DNA of 64,000 nucleotides from Bacillus pumilus (GCF_009937765.1 NZ_CP047089.1:372001-436000); one strand, 5' to 3'; positions 14,835 through 25,142 are shown, numbered from the stretch's first letter. Notes: generated by a model not told the origin, from the sequence alone. Translations and numbers: made by a program.

Positions 14835-14971
14835 CTCCTTGGCACCAGGATAAGAGGGGATTCACTCTAAATGTAGCTCTTTTTTCCAAATGATTCATCT
14901 TTCCGATTTTCGAGGATATAATGAAAGGGAGTTTTCCTTTACAGAAATAAATAAAAGGAGGATTCAACTGT

Positions 14972-15202
14972 ATGGAAGACGTAGGACAACAAGCAATCGT
15001 GAGTATTGTGATCCACCTGTTTTTTATTGCAATTACATGGTGGGCATTGCTTGCTATAAATATTGACCCACTGATTAAAAAAGGGAAAATCGTTCAGGCA
15101 AGATTGCTGATGATGCTCATTACCATTGCTATTGCATCTGCAGTCAGCAATTTCTTCCTTGATTACTTAAATTTCTCCAGACAAATACCTTATATGTTCT
15201 AA
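14972..15202 (+). CDS. ywzB: DUF1146 family membrane protein YwzB
   Basis: A 76-residue protein with two membrane helices (about residues 9-29 and 45-65), matching the YwzB/DUF1146 family that usually lies downstream of the atp operon. Its function is unknown. The ribosome site AAAAGGAGG lies nine to ten bases before the ATG. Confidence 0.85.
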   Translation: MEDVGQQAIVSIVIHLFFIAITWWALLAINIDPLIKKGKIVQARLLMMLITIAIASAVSNFFLDYLNFSRQIPYMF

Positions 15203-15330
15203 CATAAAAGGTTTGGTCACTGCCTTATGCGGGAACGTAAAAAGAAGTGTCAAAAGTATGGCCTTTGATGACTTTTCCACGTATGCATAGACCTCCTTGC
15301 GGCAACACTTGTAGCAAGGGGGAATGACAA

Positions 15331-16065
15331 GTGAGAAAGTATATAAAAGGTTGGCCATTATTTGCATTTATTCTTTTTTTTGTTCTGATGATTCAAGGTG
15401 TTCGTGCGGAAGAATCTTCTCCGCTCGCCCAAATAGCAGAAGGTCTGAATAACCAGCAAATTGAAGTAGATGGATGGACTCTTCACGCTAAAACAAATGT
15501 AAACATGTCATCCGAACAATTTTCAAAAAAAGTGAAACGTTTCAAAGACGAACTACGACAGTATGAGTGGACCGAAAAAGAAGAAGAACATGTCACCAAA
15601 GTCACAGGAATTTACAAAGATGAAAAAAATGATACAATATCGAAAATTTTACTCGTGAAGACCGACACAAAATCCAATCAAAAGTCGTATTTATTATATG
15701 AGCAAAAAGGTGCTCGCCCACTGAATACCTGGGAGCATACATATGATCAGTTCGTACGTCATGCAAAAAGCATATTACAAGAGAAATTTGTAATTTTTAC
15801 TTGTCTCGATGGTCATGTAAATGGTATGATGGATGTTGTTTTGCAAAAAAAAGCTGAAATGTTAGCAAATGAATTTCAAGCAAAACCAGTTGAGTATCTC
15901 GTTGAGTCTAATTTTGTGTCGCTTTCCGCTTACACAGATAAGTGGGAACAGTTCATTATGACTTCAAATGATAAAATGAATGTTCAAATTGCCATCAGAA
16001 GTTCGGAAATGAACGAAAATCATACGATTACGGTTGGCACACCAATCGTAACGACTGAATATTAA
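15331..16065 (+). CDS. ywmB: YwmB family secreted or anchored protein
   Basis: A 244-residue protein with an N-terminal hydrophobic segment ending in GVRAEESS (residues about 8-28), consistent with a signal peptide or anchor. The rest is soluble and matches the YwmB family, described as having a TATA-box-binding-protein-like fold; its role is unknown. A GTG at 15331 serves as start after AAGGGGGAATGACAA. It precedes murAA by about 30 bases and may be co-transcribed with it. Confidence 0.82.
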   Translation: MRKYIKGWPLFAFILFFVLMIQGVRAEESSPLAQIAEGLNNQQIEVDGWTLHAKTNVNMSSEQFSKKVKRFKDELRQYEWTEKEEEHVTKVTGIYKDEKNDTISKILLVKTDTKSNQKSYLLYEQKGARPLNTWEHTYDQFVRHAKSILQEKFVIFTCLDGHVNGMMDVVLQKKAEMLANEFQAKPVEYLVESNFVSLSAYTDKWEQFIMTSNDKMNVQIAIRSSEMNENHTITVGTPIVTTEY

Positions 16066-16097
16066 TATAGAGAATTTGGGACGCGGAGGGGAAGACC

Positions 16098-17405
16098 TTG
16101 GAAAAAATCATCGTCCGCGGCGGTCAAAAGTTAAACGGCACAGTTAAAGTAGAAGGAGCAAAAAATGCCGTTTTACCAGTTATCGCTGCATCTTTGTTAG
16201 CAAGTACAGAAAAAAGCGTAATTTGTGATGTACCTACGCTCTCCGATGTATATACAATCAATGAAGTGTTACGTCATTTAGGAGCAGAAGTACATTTTGA
16301 AAATAACGAAGTATCAGTGGATGCATCTCATGCACTAGAAACTGAGGCTCCGTTTGAGTATGTCCGTAAAATGCGAGCGTCAGTGCTCGTCATGGGACCA
16401 CTTTTAGCAAGAACAGGTCATGCAAGAGTTGCATTACCTGGAGGCTGTGCGATTGGTTCAAGACCAATTGACCAGCATTTAAAAGGCTTTGAAGCAATGG
16501 GAGCTAAAATTCAAGTAGGAAATGGTTTCATCGAGGCTGAAGTCAAAGGCCGTTTACAAGGTGCGAAAATCTATTTGGATTTCCCAAGTGTCGGCGCAAC
16601 CGAAAACATCATTATGGCAGCAGCATTAGCTGAAGGCACAACAATTTTAGAAAACGTAGCAAAAGAACCTGAAATTGTTGATTTGGCAAACTACATCAAT
16701 GCCATGGGCGGTAAGGTTCGCGGAGCTGGTACTGGTACAATCAAAATTGAAGGTGTGGAAACACTTCACGGTGCAAAACACAACATCATTCCTGACAGAA
16801 TTGAAGCAGGTACTTTCATGGTGGCAGCAGCCATTACAGAAGGAAATGTTCTTGTGAAAGGCGCAGTGCCTGAGCACATGACATCACTTGTAGCAAAAAT
16901 GGAAGAAATGGGTATTCAGATCATTGAAGAAGAAGAAGGTTTAAGAGTCATTGGACCATCTCAGCTTAAGCCAATCGATCTAAAAACAATGCCACATCCT
17001 GGTTTCCCAACGGATATGCAATCTCAGATGATGGCGCTATTGCTTCGTGCGAACGGAACAAGCATGATTACAGAAACGGTATTTGAAAACCGCTTTATGC
17101 ATGCAGAAGAATTCCGCCGTATGAATGGCGATATTAAAATTGAGGGGCGCTCTGTCATTATCAACGGGCCGGTTCAACTTCAAGGTGCTGAAGTGGCAGC
17201 GACTGATTTAAGAGCAGGAGCAGCACTTGTACTTGCTGGATTAGTAGCAGAAGGTCATACACGTGTCACTGAGTTGAAGCATATCGATCGTGGTTATGTG
17301 AACTTCCACCAGAAGCTTGCAGCAATCGGTGCCGATATTGAAAGAGTAAACGATGAAACAGCAGATGTGACACAAGAACAAGTTGTATCAGATCTGAATG
17401 CGTAA
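16098..17405 (+). CDS. murAA: UDP-N-acetylglucosamine 1-carboxyvinyltransferase
   Basis: First committed enzyme of peptidoglycan precursor synthesis: transfers enolpyruvate from PEP to UDP-GlcNAc in the cytosol. The 435-residue protein begins with the EPSP-synthase-like motif [11 protein letters not shown], and the catalytic, fosfomycin-reactive cysteine is in [11 protein letters not shown] near residue 117. The start is TTG after CGGAGGGGAAGACC. Bacilli have a second copy (murAB) elsewhere; the position beside spoIID identifies this as murAA. Confidence 0.95.
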   Translation: MEKIIVRGGQKLNGTVKVEGAKNAVLPVIAASLLASTEKSVICDVPTLSDVYTINEVLRHLGAEVHFENNEVSVDASHALETEAPFEYVRKMRASVLVMGPLLARTGHARVALPGGCAIGSRPIDQHLKGFEAMGAKIQVGNGFIEAEVKGRLQGAKIYLDFPSVGATENIIMAAALAEGTTILENVAKEPEIVDLANYINAMGGKVRGAGTGTIKIEGVETLHGAKHNIIPDRIEAGTFMVAAAITEGNVLVKGAVPEHMTSLVAKMEEMGIQIIEEEEGLRVIGPSQLKPIDLKTMPHPGFPTDMQSQMMALLLRANGTSMITETVFENRFMHAEEFRRMNGDIKIEGRSVIINGPVQLQGAEVAATDLRAGAALVLAGLVAEGHTRVTELKHIDRGYVNFHQKLAAIGADIERVNDETADVTQEQVVSDLNA

Positions 17406-17413
17406 TGATAAAG

Positions 17414-17450
17414 AAATCAGTGTGTCCATAGGGCATGCTGATTTTTTTTT
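17414..17450 (+). terminator. Intrinsic terminator after murAA
   Basis: AAATCAG...CTGATTT forms the base of a hairpin followed by a run of nine T. Confidence 0.75.
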
Positions 17451-17595
17451 AGAATCATAGAATGCTTTATGTTTAAAGCTTATCATTAGTGTATCCAACC
17501 ATCTTAAATTTTATTCATAAAGACGAACAGTAAAATCACTTGATATACAGCCCCTTATCTTCATCAACAGACTTGTCCAATGAATGAAAGAAGCT

Positions 17596-17625
17596 GTCAT
17601 ATTAGCTTGTCCTTCCCCATAGGAT
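17596..17625 (+). promoter_or_regulatory. Sigma-E-type promoter of spoIID
   Basis: GTCATATT (-35-like) and CATAGGAT (-10-like) are separated by 14 bases, the spacing typical of sigma-E promoters (consensus about KMATATT and CATACAMT). spoIID is a known sigma-E gene, which supports the call. Confidence 0.6.
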
Positions 17626-17660
17626 AAAAGAGATTCAATGACAAATGGGGGCAGCCAAAT

Positions 17661-18686
17661 ATGAAACCAATGATATGGACAATCGCAGGAATATGCATCA
17701 TTATTTTAATGATTCCAACTTTACTTGTGTTGCCGACGTTTCAAGGGAAACCAGAGGCAAGTCAGCATGTATCAGCGGAGCCATCAGCTAAAAAAGAAGT
17801 GAAGGGTACAGTCAAATTGAAGCAATCACCCGTTGCTATCCCCGTCTATCGTTCAGCTCACCAGCAGGTAGAAAACATTCCCTTAGAAGAGTATGTGATC
17901 GGTGTCGTAGCGTCTGAAATGCCAGCTGATTTTGAGATGGAAGCACTCAAGGCACAAGCTCTCGCTGCAAGAACGTATATCGTCAGACAAATGATCATCG
18001 ATAAGACCGTCAAATCACCAAAGGGCTCTCTTGTAGATGATACCCAAATGTTCCAAGTGTATAAAAACAAGCAGGAACTCAAGAAAATTTGGGGAAAAGC
18101 ATACAATTGGAAATTGAAAAAAGTTACAGAAGCTGTCGCTAGCACACAAGGAAAAGTGCTCACTTATGACGAAAAACCAATTGATGCCTCATTCTTTTCA
18201 ACAAGTAACGGTAAAACGGAAAATGCCGAAGCTTATTGGAAAAATGAAATCCCATATTTGAAAAGTGTCTCAAGTAAATGGGACGAAAAATCGCCAAAAT
18301 TTCAAAACAAGAAAACCATCCCAGTTAGTGAATTTCAGCAAAAATTAGGTGTGACGCTTACTCAACAGGCTCAGGTAGGACAGATAGTAGAACGGACACC
18401 AGGAAATCAAGTAGCTAAAGTCGTCATAAACGGTAAAACACTGACAGGCAGAGACATTCGTGAGTCATTAGGGCTTCATTCAGCAGACTTTACATGGGAA
18501 CGACAGGGCCAGCAAATTATCATTACGACAAAAGGGTATGGCCATGGTGTTGGAATGAGTCAGTATGGTGCGCATTATATGGCACAGTCAGGCAAAAAAG
18601 TGGATGCTATCGTGAAACATTATTATAAAGGGATTCAAATTGAATCAGCTGATCGTTTTCTTAACACGTATATGGCGAAAAAATAA
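17661..18686 (+). CDS. spoIID: Stage II sporulation protein D
   Basis: A mother-cell lytic transglycosylase that works with SpoIIM and SpoIIP to remodel septal peptidoglycan during engulfment. The 341-residue protein has an N-terminal membrane anchor (about residues 5-27). The SpoIID domain follows, with the conserved segment VASEMPADFEMEALKAQA (residues about 86-103, including the catalytic glutamate), FFSTSNGKTE near 179, and GYGHGVGMSQYGA near 292. A sigma-E-type promoter lies 36-65 bases upstream. Confidence 0.95.
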   Translation: MKPMIWTIAGICIIILMIPTLLVLPTFQGKPEASQHVSAEPSAKKEVKGTVKLKQSPVAIPVYRSAHQQVENIPLEEYVIGVVASEMPADFEMEALKAQALAARTYIVRQMIIDKTVKSPKGSLVDDTQMFQVYKNKQELKKIWGKAYNWKLKKVTEAVASTQGKVLTYDEKPIDASFFSTSNGKTENAEAYWKNEIPYLKSVSSKWDEKSPKFQNKKTIPVSEFQQKLGVTLTQQAQVGQIVERTPGNQVAKVVINGKTLTGRDIRESLGLHSADFTWERQGQQIIITTKGYGHGVGMSQYGAHYMAQSGKKVDAIVKHYYKGIQIESADRFLNTYMAKK

Positions 18687-19008
18687 AGCAAAGGTGCCTC
18701 AAAATGGGGGCATCTTTTTTGTGTGTTTCAAGAGGTTTGAACAGAATGTGTCAATTTGCGACTTAAGACGCACCTCAGGAAATCTTAAACATTTACGTCC
18801 CGACAAGAACCGATGGCCGATACAAAGCCCCTCAAAAGAAGGAGAAAACAAGAGAAGAAGTGATGTGTTAGGTGAATATATCTAGACAAATGACAGATTT
18901 TTAGTGATTTTGATGAAAGAGAAAAAGGGACCGAGTCCTATACCATTCCAAGACGGAATATTTTACGATTAAGATGTTTCAATTTAATACATAGGGAGGA
19001 AGGAAAAA
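18687..19008 (+). other. Intergenic stretch with spoIID terminator
   Basis: A hairpin (AAGGTGCCTC with GGGGCATCTTTTTT, about 18690-18720) terminates spoIID. The remaining roughly 290 bases hold no convincing gene. ATTCCAAGACGGAAT at about 18945 is a short inverted repeat just before the ywmC ribosome site and may be part of its control region. Confidence 0.55.
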
Positions 19009-19710
19009 ATGATGTTGAAAAAAGTATTTACACTCGTAACCTTAGCTGTATTGACATTATCTATGTCAATCTCTTCACCAGTATTTGCAAAAGCATCTAC
19101 AGTCAAAAAACATAACAAAGATGTAAGAGTCACCATCTTACTTGATGCAAGTGGAAGCATGGCAAGAAAAGTAGAGGGAGAACGCAAATTTGACCTCGCT
19201 AAACAAGAGGTATTTAAATTTGCTCAGTCACTTCCAAAAGACGCTAAAATTCGTATGAGCTTGTTTGGCTCTGAAGGAAACAACAAAAATTCAGGTAAAG
19301 CTCAATCATGTGAAGTCATTAGAGGCGTTTATGGCGTACAGCCTTACGAAAAAGAAAGCTTTGAAAACTCTTTAAACGGACTTGGGCCAAATGGCTGGAC
19401 ACCGATTGCTCGTGCTCTTGAACATGCAAAGCAAACGGATGAACAGCTTAATAATGGTACAAAACATATTGTGTACCTCATCACTGATGGCGAAGAAACT
19501 TGTGGCGGAGATCCAGTAAAAGTAGCAAAAGAATTGCATAACTCTAAAGGGTCGACTGTTGTGAATGTCATTGGATTAGACTTTAATGATGGCTATGAAG
19601 GTCAATTAAAGCAAGTAGCTAAAGCTGGTAAAGGCCATTACTACCAAGCAAGCACTGGTAAAGAAATGGGTTCTATCCTGTCAGCAGAATCATTAAAACT
19701 ACACGAATAA
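19009..19710 (+). CDS. ywmC: Secreted von Willebrand factor A domain protein YwmC
   Basis: A 233-residue protein with a signal peptide ending near PVFAKAS (about residue 26) and a single vWA domain. The MIDAS metal site is visible as LLDASGSMA near residue 44, with later ITDGEE. Two cysteines, in AQSCEVI and EETCGGD, are shared with the paralogue downstream and could form a disulfide. The role is unknown; such proteins usually bind other proteins in the wall space. A strong ribosome site (AGGGAGGAAGG) precedes two ATGs. Confidence 0.88.
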   Translation: MMLKKVFTLVTLAVLTLSMSISSPVFAKASTVKKHNKDVRVTILLDASGSMARKVEGERKFDLAKQEVFKFAQSLPKDAKIRMSLFGSEGNNKNSGKAQSCEVIRGVYGVQPYEKESFENSLNGLGPNGWTPIARALEHAKQTDEQLNNGTKHIVYLITDGEETCGGDPVKVAKELHNSKGSTVVNVIGLDFNDGYEGQLKQVAKAGKGHYYQASTGKEMGSILSAESLKLHE

Positions 19711-19723
19711 CTTGCTGAACAAA

Positions 19724-19762
19724 AGGGAAACGATTGATACATGCTTTCGTTTCTCTTTTTCT
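19724..19762 (+). terminator. Hairpin between ywmC and ywmD
   Basis: GGGAAACGA pairs with TCGTTTCTC and is followed by TTTTT; likely a terminator or partial attenuator. Confidence 0.65.
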
Positions 19763-19792
19763 GTACAAATGTAAAAAGGGAGGTTTTTATAA

Positions 19793-20470
19793 ATGAAACG
19801 CAATATTGTATTAACTATTTTGGCTAGTCTTGTCCTGCTTCTTTCTTCACCAGCTCATGCTGTGACAAAAAAACAGGAGCCAGCTCATGTGGTGATATTA
19901 CTCGATTTAAGCGGTAGCATGGCGCAATCAGTTGAAGGCGAAAAGAAAATCGATATCGCCAAACGTTCTATTCAAAGCTTCGCTAGTATTTTATCAGATG
20001 ATACACAAGTCCTTCTTCGTGTGTTTGGTCATGAAGGAACCAATAAAAATGCTGGAAAAGCAATTTCTTGTGGAAGCTCTGAAGCTGTTTATGGATTTGG
20101 ATCATATGAATCATTAACATTTCAGCAAGCACTGAATGTGTATAAGCCAACCGGCTGGACACCACTTGCAAAAGCATTAACAGATACGAAGCAAGATTTT
20201 GAAGATCACCAAGCTGAAGGGAAAAATATTGTCTATGTCGTCAGTGATGGTAAAGAAACTTGTGGAGGAAGCCCTTCACAAGCAGCCAAGGAATTACATG
20301 AAGACGGAATTGACACCATTGTTAATATCATCGGCTTTGATGTGAATGAAAAAGAAGCAAAAAGTTTAAAGTCTGTTGCAAAAGCGGGCGGTGGACAATA
20401 TCAACCGGCTGCTAATGCCGAAGAATTGAATCACATTCTACAAAATGAAGCGAGCGCTTTTGGTCAGTAG
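19793..20470 (+). CDS. ywmD: Secreted von Willebrand factor A domain protein YwmD
   Basis: A 225-residue paralogue of the preceding gene, from tandem duplication. It has a signal peptide (cleavage near SPAHAVTKK, about residue 23) and the MIDAS motif LLDLSGSMA near residue 37. The motif SDGKETCGG is present and both conserved cysteines are kept. The pair probably act together outside the membrane; the partner is unknown. The ribosome site AAAGGGAGG precedes the ATG. Confidence 0.88.
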   Translation: MKRNIVLTILASLVLLLSSPAHAVTKKQEPAHVVILLDLSGSMAQSVEGEKKIDIAKRSIQSFASILSDDTQVLLRVFGHEGTNKNAGKAISCGSSEAVYGFGSYESLTFQQALNVYKPTGWTPLAKALTDTKQDFEDHQAEGKNIVYVVSDGKETCGGSPSQAAKELHEDGIDTIVNIIGFDVNEKEAKSLKSVAKAGGGQYQPAANAEELNHILQNEASAFGQ

Positions 20471-20480
20471 AATATGAAAG

Positions 20481-20514
20481 GGAGCTGGGGATTGTTTTCC
20501 CCAGCTGTTTTTTT
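20481..20514. terminator. Terminator between ywmD and the convergent oxidoreductase gene
   Basis: AGCTGGGG and CCCCAGCT form a perfect eight-pair stem, followed on the + strand by seven T. It can serve ywmD and, more weakly, the convergent gene. Confidence 0.8.
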
Positions 20515-20522
20515 GTTGAAGA

Positions 20523-22871
20523 TCAATTCAAGGTGGTTTCTAATTCATCAATTCGTTTCTCCACGTAGTGCTGGTCTTTTCTTGCATGAAAGGTTTCGGC
20601 TTTTTCTAATATGGCCGCCGTATTATATTCGGGAATCTGTGAGTAGCTCTCATACACACCCTTTGGAATTAAAACGTTCCCTTCTGGCCAATACACAGCG
20701 ATATTGCCACGTTTCAAATCCCCAAATTGAGCGACTCCTTGGTAGGATCCATATTGATTAAACAAAACAACTGGATCACCTTCTTTGACATAAAGCTCTT
20801 TAGCATCATCTTCATTCATCAAGATAGAATGACGCTTCCCACCATTAAAGGCATCCTTTTCGCTATAGATCATGGAATTGAATTGCTTTCCTCTTCTTGT
20901 CGTGATATTAAAATGTCCCTCGGTTTTTCGGTATTGAGGCAGCTGGGCAGGAAGAAGATGTCCTTTGCCGTCCGGTGTTGGACATTCTCCGTCTTCACAT
21001 AGCCAGGCACCTCCCCATTGAAAAACGTCTCCTTTATGACGTAAATGCTGGATGCCATCATAGTTTCGATTTGCGATCGCTATCTCACGGCGAATGTCTT
21101 CAGCCGTTTCGAAATGAATCAGCTCAGCATCTTCAGGCCGTACTCTTTTTGCAAGATCAATATAAATATCCCATTCTGCTCTGGCCTCCTCAATCCGAGG
21201 TCCTTCAATTTCTGGACTGAAATATACCATGCGTTCCGTACTAGTGGAAGTACCGCCGCCTGGCTGCTCATATCTTGTCATAGCAGGGAGAACAATTACT
21301 GTCTCTTCTGCCTCTACAATTGTAGAAGTATTCAAAATGATATCTTGATGGACACGGAGTTCAAGCTCAGATAAAGCTTTTTCGATCGCATCTGGATTTG
21401 GCATCGTTTCTAAAAAGTTCCCGCCGCTCGTAAACAGCATTTTGAGTTTTTGTGGATGCTCTTTTGGGAGCGCCATTTTTTCAAATGATTGCCCAATAGT
21501 GTCACCATGCCATTTCGGAATGTCAAACCCCCAAATCTTTTCGATTCTTTCAATATTCTCTTCATCAAAATCACTGCCCGGCAAAACAAACGGGTCAGCA
21601 CCCATTTCACCAGAACCTTGAACACCGCTATGGCCGCGAATTGGCATGACACCACAATGTTTCCTGCCAATAAATCCACGTAACATAGCAAGGTTGGCGA
21701 CCTGTGATATATTATCTGTTGCAAAGCGGTGCTGGGTAAGACCCATGCTCCAAATGAAAACGCCTGAATTGGCATTGGCAAGAAGGATAGCAAATTCCTT
21801 CATTCTTTCTTTTGATAAGCCTGAAGACGCTTCAAGGTCTTCCCATTCCAACTGTGCGACATGCTGCTTTAAATCCTGTATGCCGGTAGTATGGGCTTGA
21901 ATAAACTCATGGTCAAGTGCGGAATGGGGCGCGTGTTGCTCCATGTCAAACCAATGTTTGATGACACCATTCATAAACGCAATATCGCCGCCTATATTGA
22001 CTTGATAGAAATCATCCGCAATTTTTGTGCCGAATAGAGCACTTTCTGGAATAGAGGGAACCCAGTACTTTTCCATGGCAGGCTCCTTGTACGGATTGAT
22101 GACAATAATTTTGGTTCCTTTCTTTTTCGCCGCATACATATATTTAGTGGAAACGGGCTGATTGTTTGCTGCGACAGATCCCCAAAAAATTAAGACATCT
22201 GTTCCGATCCAGTCGTTGTAATTACAGCTGGAGGCTCCTATCCCAAGGGATCGCTTAAGAGCGGTTTTGCTCGGTGAATGACAAATGCGCGACGCATTAT
22301 CAATATGATTTGTCCCGATAAAGCGAGCTGCCTTTGCCGCGGAATAATAGACTTCATTTGTAATCCCTCTAGCTGTTAAATAGAAAGCGAGCTGTCGTTT
22401 ATCAATTGATTTGATTTTAGCTGCGATTTGATCTAATGCATCATCCCAAGAAATACGCGTAAAGGCATTGTCACCTTTTTTTCGAATGAGTGGATAAGGG
22501 ATACGGCCAAGTTTGCGAAGAGTAGTGCTGTCCATTTGTTTGAGCTGTTGAATGTCTTCAAACCATTTTGGATCAATAGCTGGCATTGTATTAAGACGAA
22601 GTACATTTAGCCTTGTGGTGCATATATGAGGTCCTGTGAGCGTTTGGTCATATAACCCTGAAACACCAAGGGCACAGCCGTCACACACGCCTTGCGTTAA
22701 AATACGATATGCATAGGGGAGATTATCCTTGTTCTCCCACGCCACTTTCATCGTATCTCGAATGTGCTTCGGCTTTACTTTTCCAAGTCCCATAGGCGCA
22801 AAAGAGGCCCATAGCTTTGGTGAGGGTTTTTTATTAAGTTTTATAGGCCCCTTATGTTTTGTTTTCCCCAT
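20523..22871 (-). CDS. FdhF/YdeP-type molybdopterin oxidoreductase
   Basis: A 782-residue protein of the molybdopterin-guanine-dinucleotide oxidoreductase family, closest in features to the YdeP group (formate dehydrogenase alpha-like). The N-terminus has CDGCALGVSG near residue 62 and a further Cys in HICTTRL, a reduced form of the iron-sulfur motif of true formate dehydrogenases. Typical later motifs are NDWIGTDVLIFWGS and MPIRGHSGVQGSGEMG, and a C-terminal MPT-binding domain holds NQYGSYQGVAQFGDL. The substrate of this group is not settled. Neighbours are a formate/oxalate-type carrier, fdhD and moaA, which fits a molybdenum enzyme. The ribosome site GGAGGGTGATG precedes the ATG. Confidence 0.85.
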   Translation of the reverse strand: MGKTKHKGPIKLNKKPSPKLWASFAPMGLGKVKPKHIRDTMKVAWENKDNLPYAYRILTQGVCDGCALGVSGLYDQTLTGPHICTTRLNVLRLNTMPAIDPKWFEDIQQLKQMDSTTLRKLGRIPYPLIRKKGDNAFTRISWDDALDQIAAKIKSIDKRQLAFYLTARGITNEVYYSAAKAARFIGTNHIDNASRICHSPSKTALKRSLGIGASSCNYNDWIGTDVLIFWGSVAANNQPVSTKYMYAAKKKGTKIIVINPYKEPAMEKYWVPSIPESALFGTKIADDFYQVNIGGDIAFMNGVIKHWFDMEQHAPHSALDHEFIQAHTTGIQDLKQHVAQLEWEDLEASSGLSKERMKEFAILLANANSGVFIWSMGLTQHRFATDNISQVANLAMLRGFIGRKHCGVMPIRGHSGVQGSGEMGADPFVLPGSDFDEENIERIEKIWGFDIPKWHGDTIGQSFEKMALPKEHPQKLKMLFTSGGNFLETMPNPDAIEKALSELELRVHQDIILNTSTIVEAEETVIVLPAMTRYEQPGGGTSTSTERMVYFSPEIEGPRIEEARAEWDIYIDLAKRVRPEDAELIHFETAEDIRREIAIANRNYDGIQHLRHKGDVFQWGGAWLCEDGECPTPDGKGHLLPAQLPQYRKTEGHFNITTRRGKQFNSMIYSEKDAFNGGKRHSILMNEDDAKELYVKEGDPVVLFNQYGSYQGVAQFGDLKRGNIAVYWPEGNVLIPKGVYESYSQIPEYNTAAILEKAETFHARKDQHYVEKRIDELETTLN

Positions 22872-22953
22872 GATATCATCACCCTCCTATTACTTTATAA
22901 AGCGTTTTCATATCTAAAAATTACCTTTAGATTGTGATTCTGTCAAATTCAAA

Positions 22954-24219
22954 TTAAGGCCGGGATGAGACAGAAGAAATAGTAGTAAGGTTTGTTTCTC
23001 TAAGCTGCTGAATATCCTTCCGTATGAGAAGAGATATGATAAAAGCGATGAAAAATAAGCCAGAGAACACCATCAGACTTTGCGTGTAGTTACCTGTTAT
23101 ATCCCGGATAAAGGATGAAAATAAAGGTCCTGCTAAACCAGCAGCTGCCCAGGCTGTCAGAATATAGCCGTGTATGGCACCAAGTTGTTTCGTGCCAAAT
23201 AAATCACCAATATAAGCTGGGATTGAGGCAAACCCTCCTCCATAGCACGTATAAATAATCGCCATCACGATTGAAAAGACGAGCGGTTCCTTTAAATAAG
23301 GGAGTAAAGGAAAGGCAATGAGCTGAATACTAAAGAAGATTGTATACGTATTCGGCCTTCCGATATAATCTGAGAAAGAGGCCCAACCAATCCGTCCTAA
23401 ACCATTAAAAGCACCTAAAATGCCAACAAGGGTAGCTGCAGCACCTGCAGTGAAACCAACACTTTCTTGAGCAAGAGGCGATGCTACTGAAATAATGGCA
23501 ATCCCGCATGTGATATTAATAAAGAGCATGAGCCACAAATAATAAAAACGTCGTGTTTTGATCGCTTCATTTGCTGTAAGCTGTGATAAATCCTGAGGGA
23601 TTTTTCTTTGATTTGTTTTTAACACCTCAAATTGTTTGACGTCATCAGGTGTTGGTGGTGATAAATAAAGAGATGAAATCACCATGATCATAAAATAGGA
23701 AATTCCAAGAATGTAAAAGGTAGTTGCGATATCTACTTTTTCAATGAGATATTGGATAATTGGGCTGCAAATAAGAGACGCAAACCCAAAACCCATAATA
23801 GCTAAGCCAGTTGCAAGCCCTCTTCGGTCCGGGAACCATTTCACTAAAGTTGATACAGGTGCAATGTAACCTACCCCTAATCCTATTCCTGCGAGTACAC
23901 CATAGAATAAATAGAGGAGAGGGAGTGAGGACATGTGGACAGCGAATCCTGACCCTGTCATTCCAATACCAAAGAAAACGGCTGAGAAGAGTCCTGATGC
24001 CCTTGGACCATACCTTTCAACGAAATGCCCCATGAAAGCTGCAGATAATCCTAAAAATAAAATAGCAATACTGAAAGTCAGGCTTATTTCTGTCAATGAC
24101 CACTGAAAAGCTTGATGTAAAGGATTCGTAAAAACACTCCAAGCGTAAACAGACCCAATAGATAAATGAATTCCCACAGCACTTGTTGCAATGAGCCAGC
24201 GATTTTTCGATTTGTTCAT
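22954..24219 (-). CDS. OFA-family MFS transporter (oxalate/formate antiporter type)
   Basis: A 421-residue protein with about 12 membrane helices. The N-terminal WSVFTNPL in the first helix region and the RRGLATG loop (residue about 140) are typical of the oxalate:formate antiporter group (OxlT, YhjX). The physiological substrate cannot be told from sequence; a small carboxylate is likely. I chose the ATG after GGGGGGAACAAA; an in-frame ATG nine codons upstream overlaps that ribosome site. It lies 82 bases upstream of the oxidoreductase gene on the same strand, so the two may be co-transcribed. Confidence 0.82.
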   Translation of the reverse strand: MNKSKNRWLIATSAVGIHLSIGSVYAWSVFTNPLHQAFQWSLTEISLTFSIAILFLGLSAAFMGHFVERYGPRASGLFSAVFFGIGMTGSGFAVHMSSLPLLYLFYGVLAGIGLGVGYIAPVSTLVKWFPDRRGLATGLAIMGFGFASLICSPIIQYLIEKVDIATTFYILGISYFMIMVISSLYLSPPTPDDVKQFEVLKTNQRKIPQDLSQLTANEAIKTRRFYYLWLMLFINITCGIAIISVASPLAQESVGFTAGAAATLVGILGAFNGLGRIGWASFSDYIGRPNTYTIFFSIQLIAFPLLPYLKEPLVFSIVMAIIYTCYGGGFASIPAYIGDLFGTKQLGAIHGYILTAWAAAGLAGPLFSSFIRDITGNYTQSLMVFSGLFFIAFIISLLIRKDIQQLRETNLTTISSVSSRP

Positions 24220-24353
24220 TTTGTTCCCCCCATATAAAGCAATCAAAAAGTTTGATAAGATAGAAATATGTTACATTTTTATGACTTTTTAAAATAATAT
24301 CACAATTTGATTGGTTCATATAACTAAATTTGTGCTGAAAGGAAGATCATACT

Positions 24354-25142
24354 ATGAATCCTTCTGTTAAAAAGAAACGAGTTATTCACCAATACCGTGA
24401 AGGTCAATTTACTTGCAAAACAGATGAAGTTGTAGAAGAATTTCCTTTAACTGTGATCGTGAATGGAGAGGAATTTGTAACACTTGTTTGTTCCCCAGAT
24501 CATTTAAAAGAATTGGTGATCGGTTTTTTAGCTTCAGAAGGCGTCATTCGATTTGAAAATGAGATTAAAAGGTTTACAATAGATGAAAGTATGGGCTTTG
24601 CCTATGTTGATTTAGTTCACTCAAGCGGATTTCAGTCATCAGATTTTACTAAGCGGGTGATTGGTTCTTGCTGTGGGAAAGGGAGGCATTTTTATTTTCT
24701 CCAAGATGTGAAAACAGCAAAAACAGCCATTGATCGAATTAACATTTCTGCTGATACTTGTATGCGTCTAATGAAATCTTTACAAGAAGAAAGTCAATTG
24801 TTTCAACATACTGGTGGCGTGCATAATGCTGGACTGTGTGATACAGAAAAGCTATTCATCACTAGAACTGATATAGGAAGACATAATGCATTAGATAAAA
24901 TCTATGGATACTGTTTACTTCATCAAATTCCGCTTAGAGATAAAATTCTTGTGTTTAGCGGCCGGATATCATCAGAAGTTCTGTTGAAGGCAGCAAAACT
25001 AGGAGTGTCGATCGTCATCTCAAAATCAGCACCTACTGAGCTTGCGCTTAATATGGCAGAAGAATTAAATATCACAACAGTTGGATTTGTCAGAGGAGAA
25101 TCTTTTAATATCTACACTCACCATCAGCGTATAACAGAATAG
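24354..25142 (+). CDS. fdhD: Formate dehydrogenase accessory sulfurtransferase FdhD
   Basis: A 262-residue protein that passes sulfur from a cysteine desulfurase to the molybdenum cofactor of formate dehydrogenase. The cysteine-containing loop is [10 protein letters not shown] near residue 104, and the cofactor-binding segments [10 protein letters not shown] (about residue 152) and [13 protein letters not shown] (about 172) are well conserved. It is divergent from the OFA transporter and 10 bases upstream of moaA, so fdhD and moaA form an operon. The ribosome site GAAAGGAAGAT is present. Confidence 0.93.
   Translation: MNPSVKKKRVIHQYREGQFTCKTDEVVEEFPLTVIVNGEEFVTLVCSPDHLKELVIGFLASEGVIRFENEIKRFTIDESMGFAYVDLVHSSGFQSSDFTKRVIGSCCGKGRHFYFLQDVKTAKTAIDRINISADTCMRLMKSLQEESQLFQHTGGVHNAGLCDTEKLFITRTDIGRHNALDKIYGYCLLHQIPLRDKILVFSGRISSEVLLKAAKLGVSIVISKSAPTELALNMAEELNITTVGFVRGESFNIYTHHQRITE

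Noticed and set aside
14363-14893. Forward frames of 77 and 98 codons opposite the orphan gene
   Set aside because: They are the complement of the better-supported reverse gene and have no ribosome sites.
18640-18885. An 81-codon forward frame after spoIID
   Set aside because: It begins inside spoIID in another frame and runs through the terminator.
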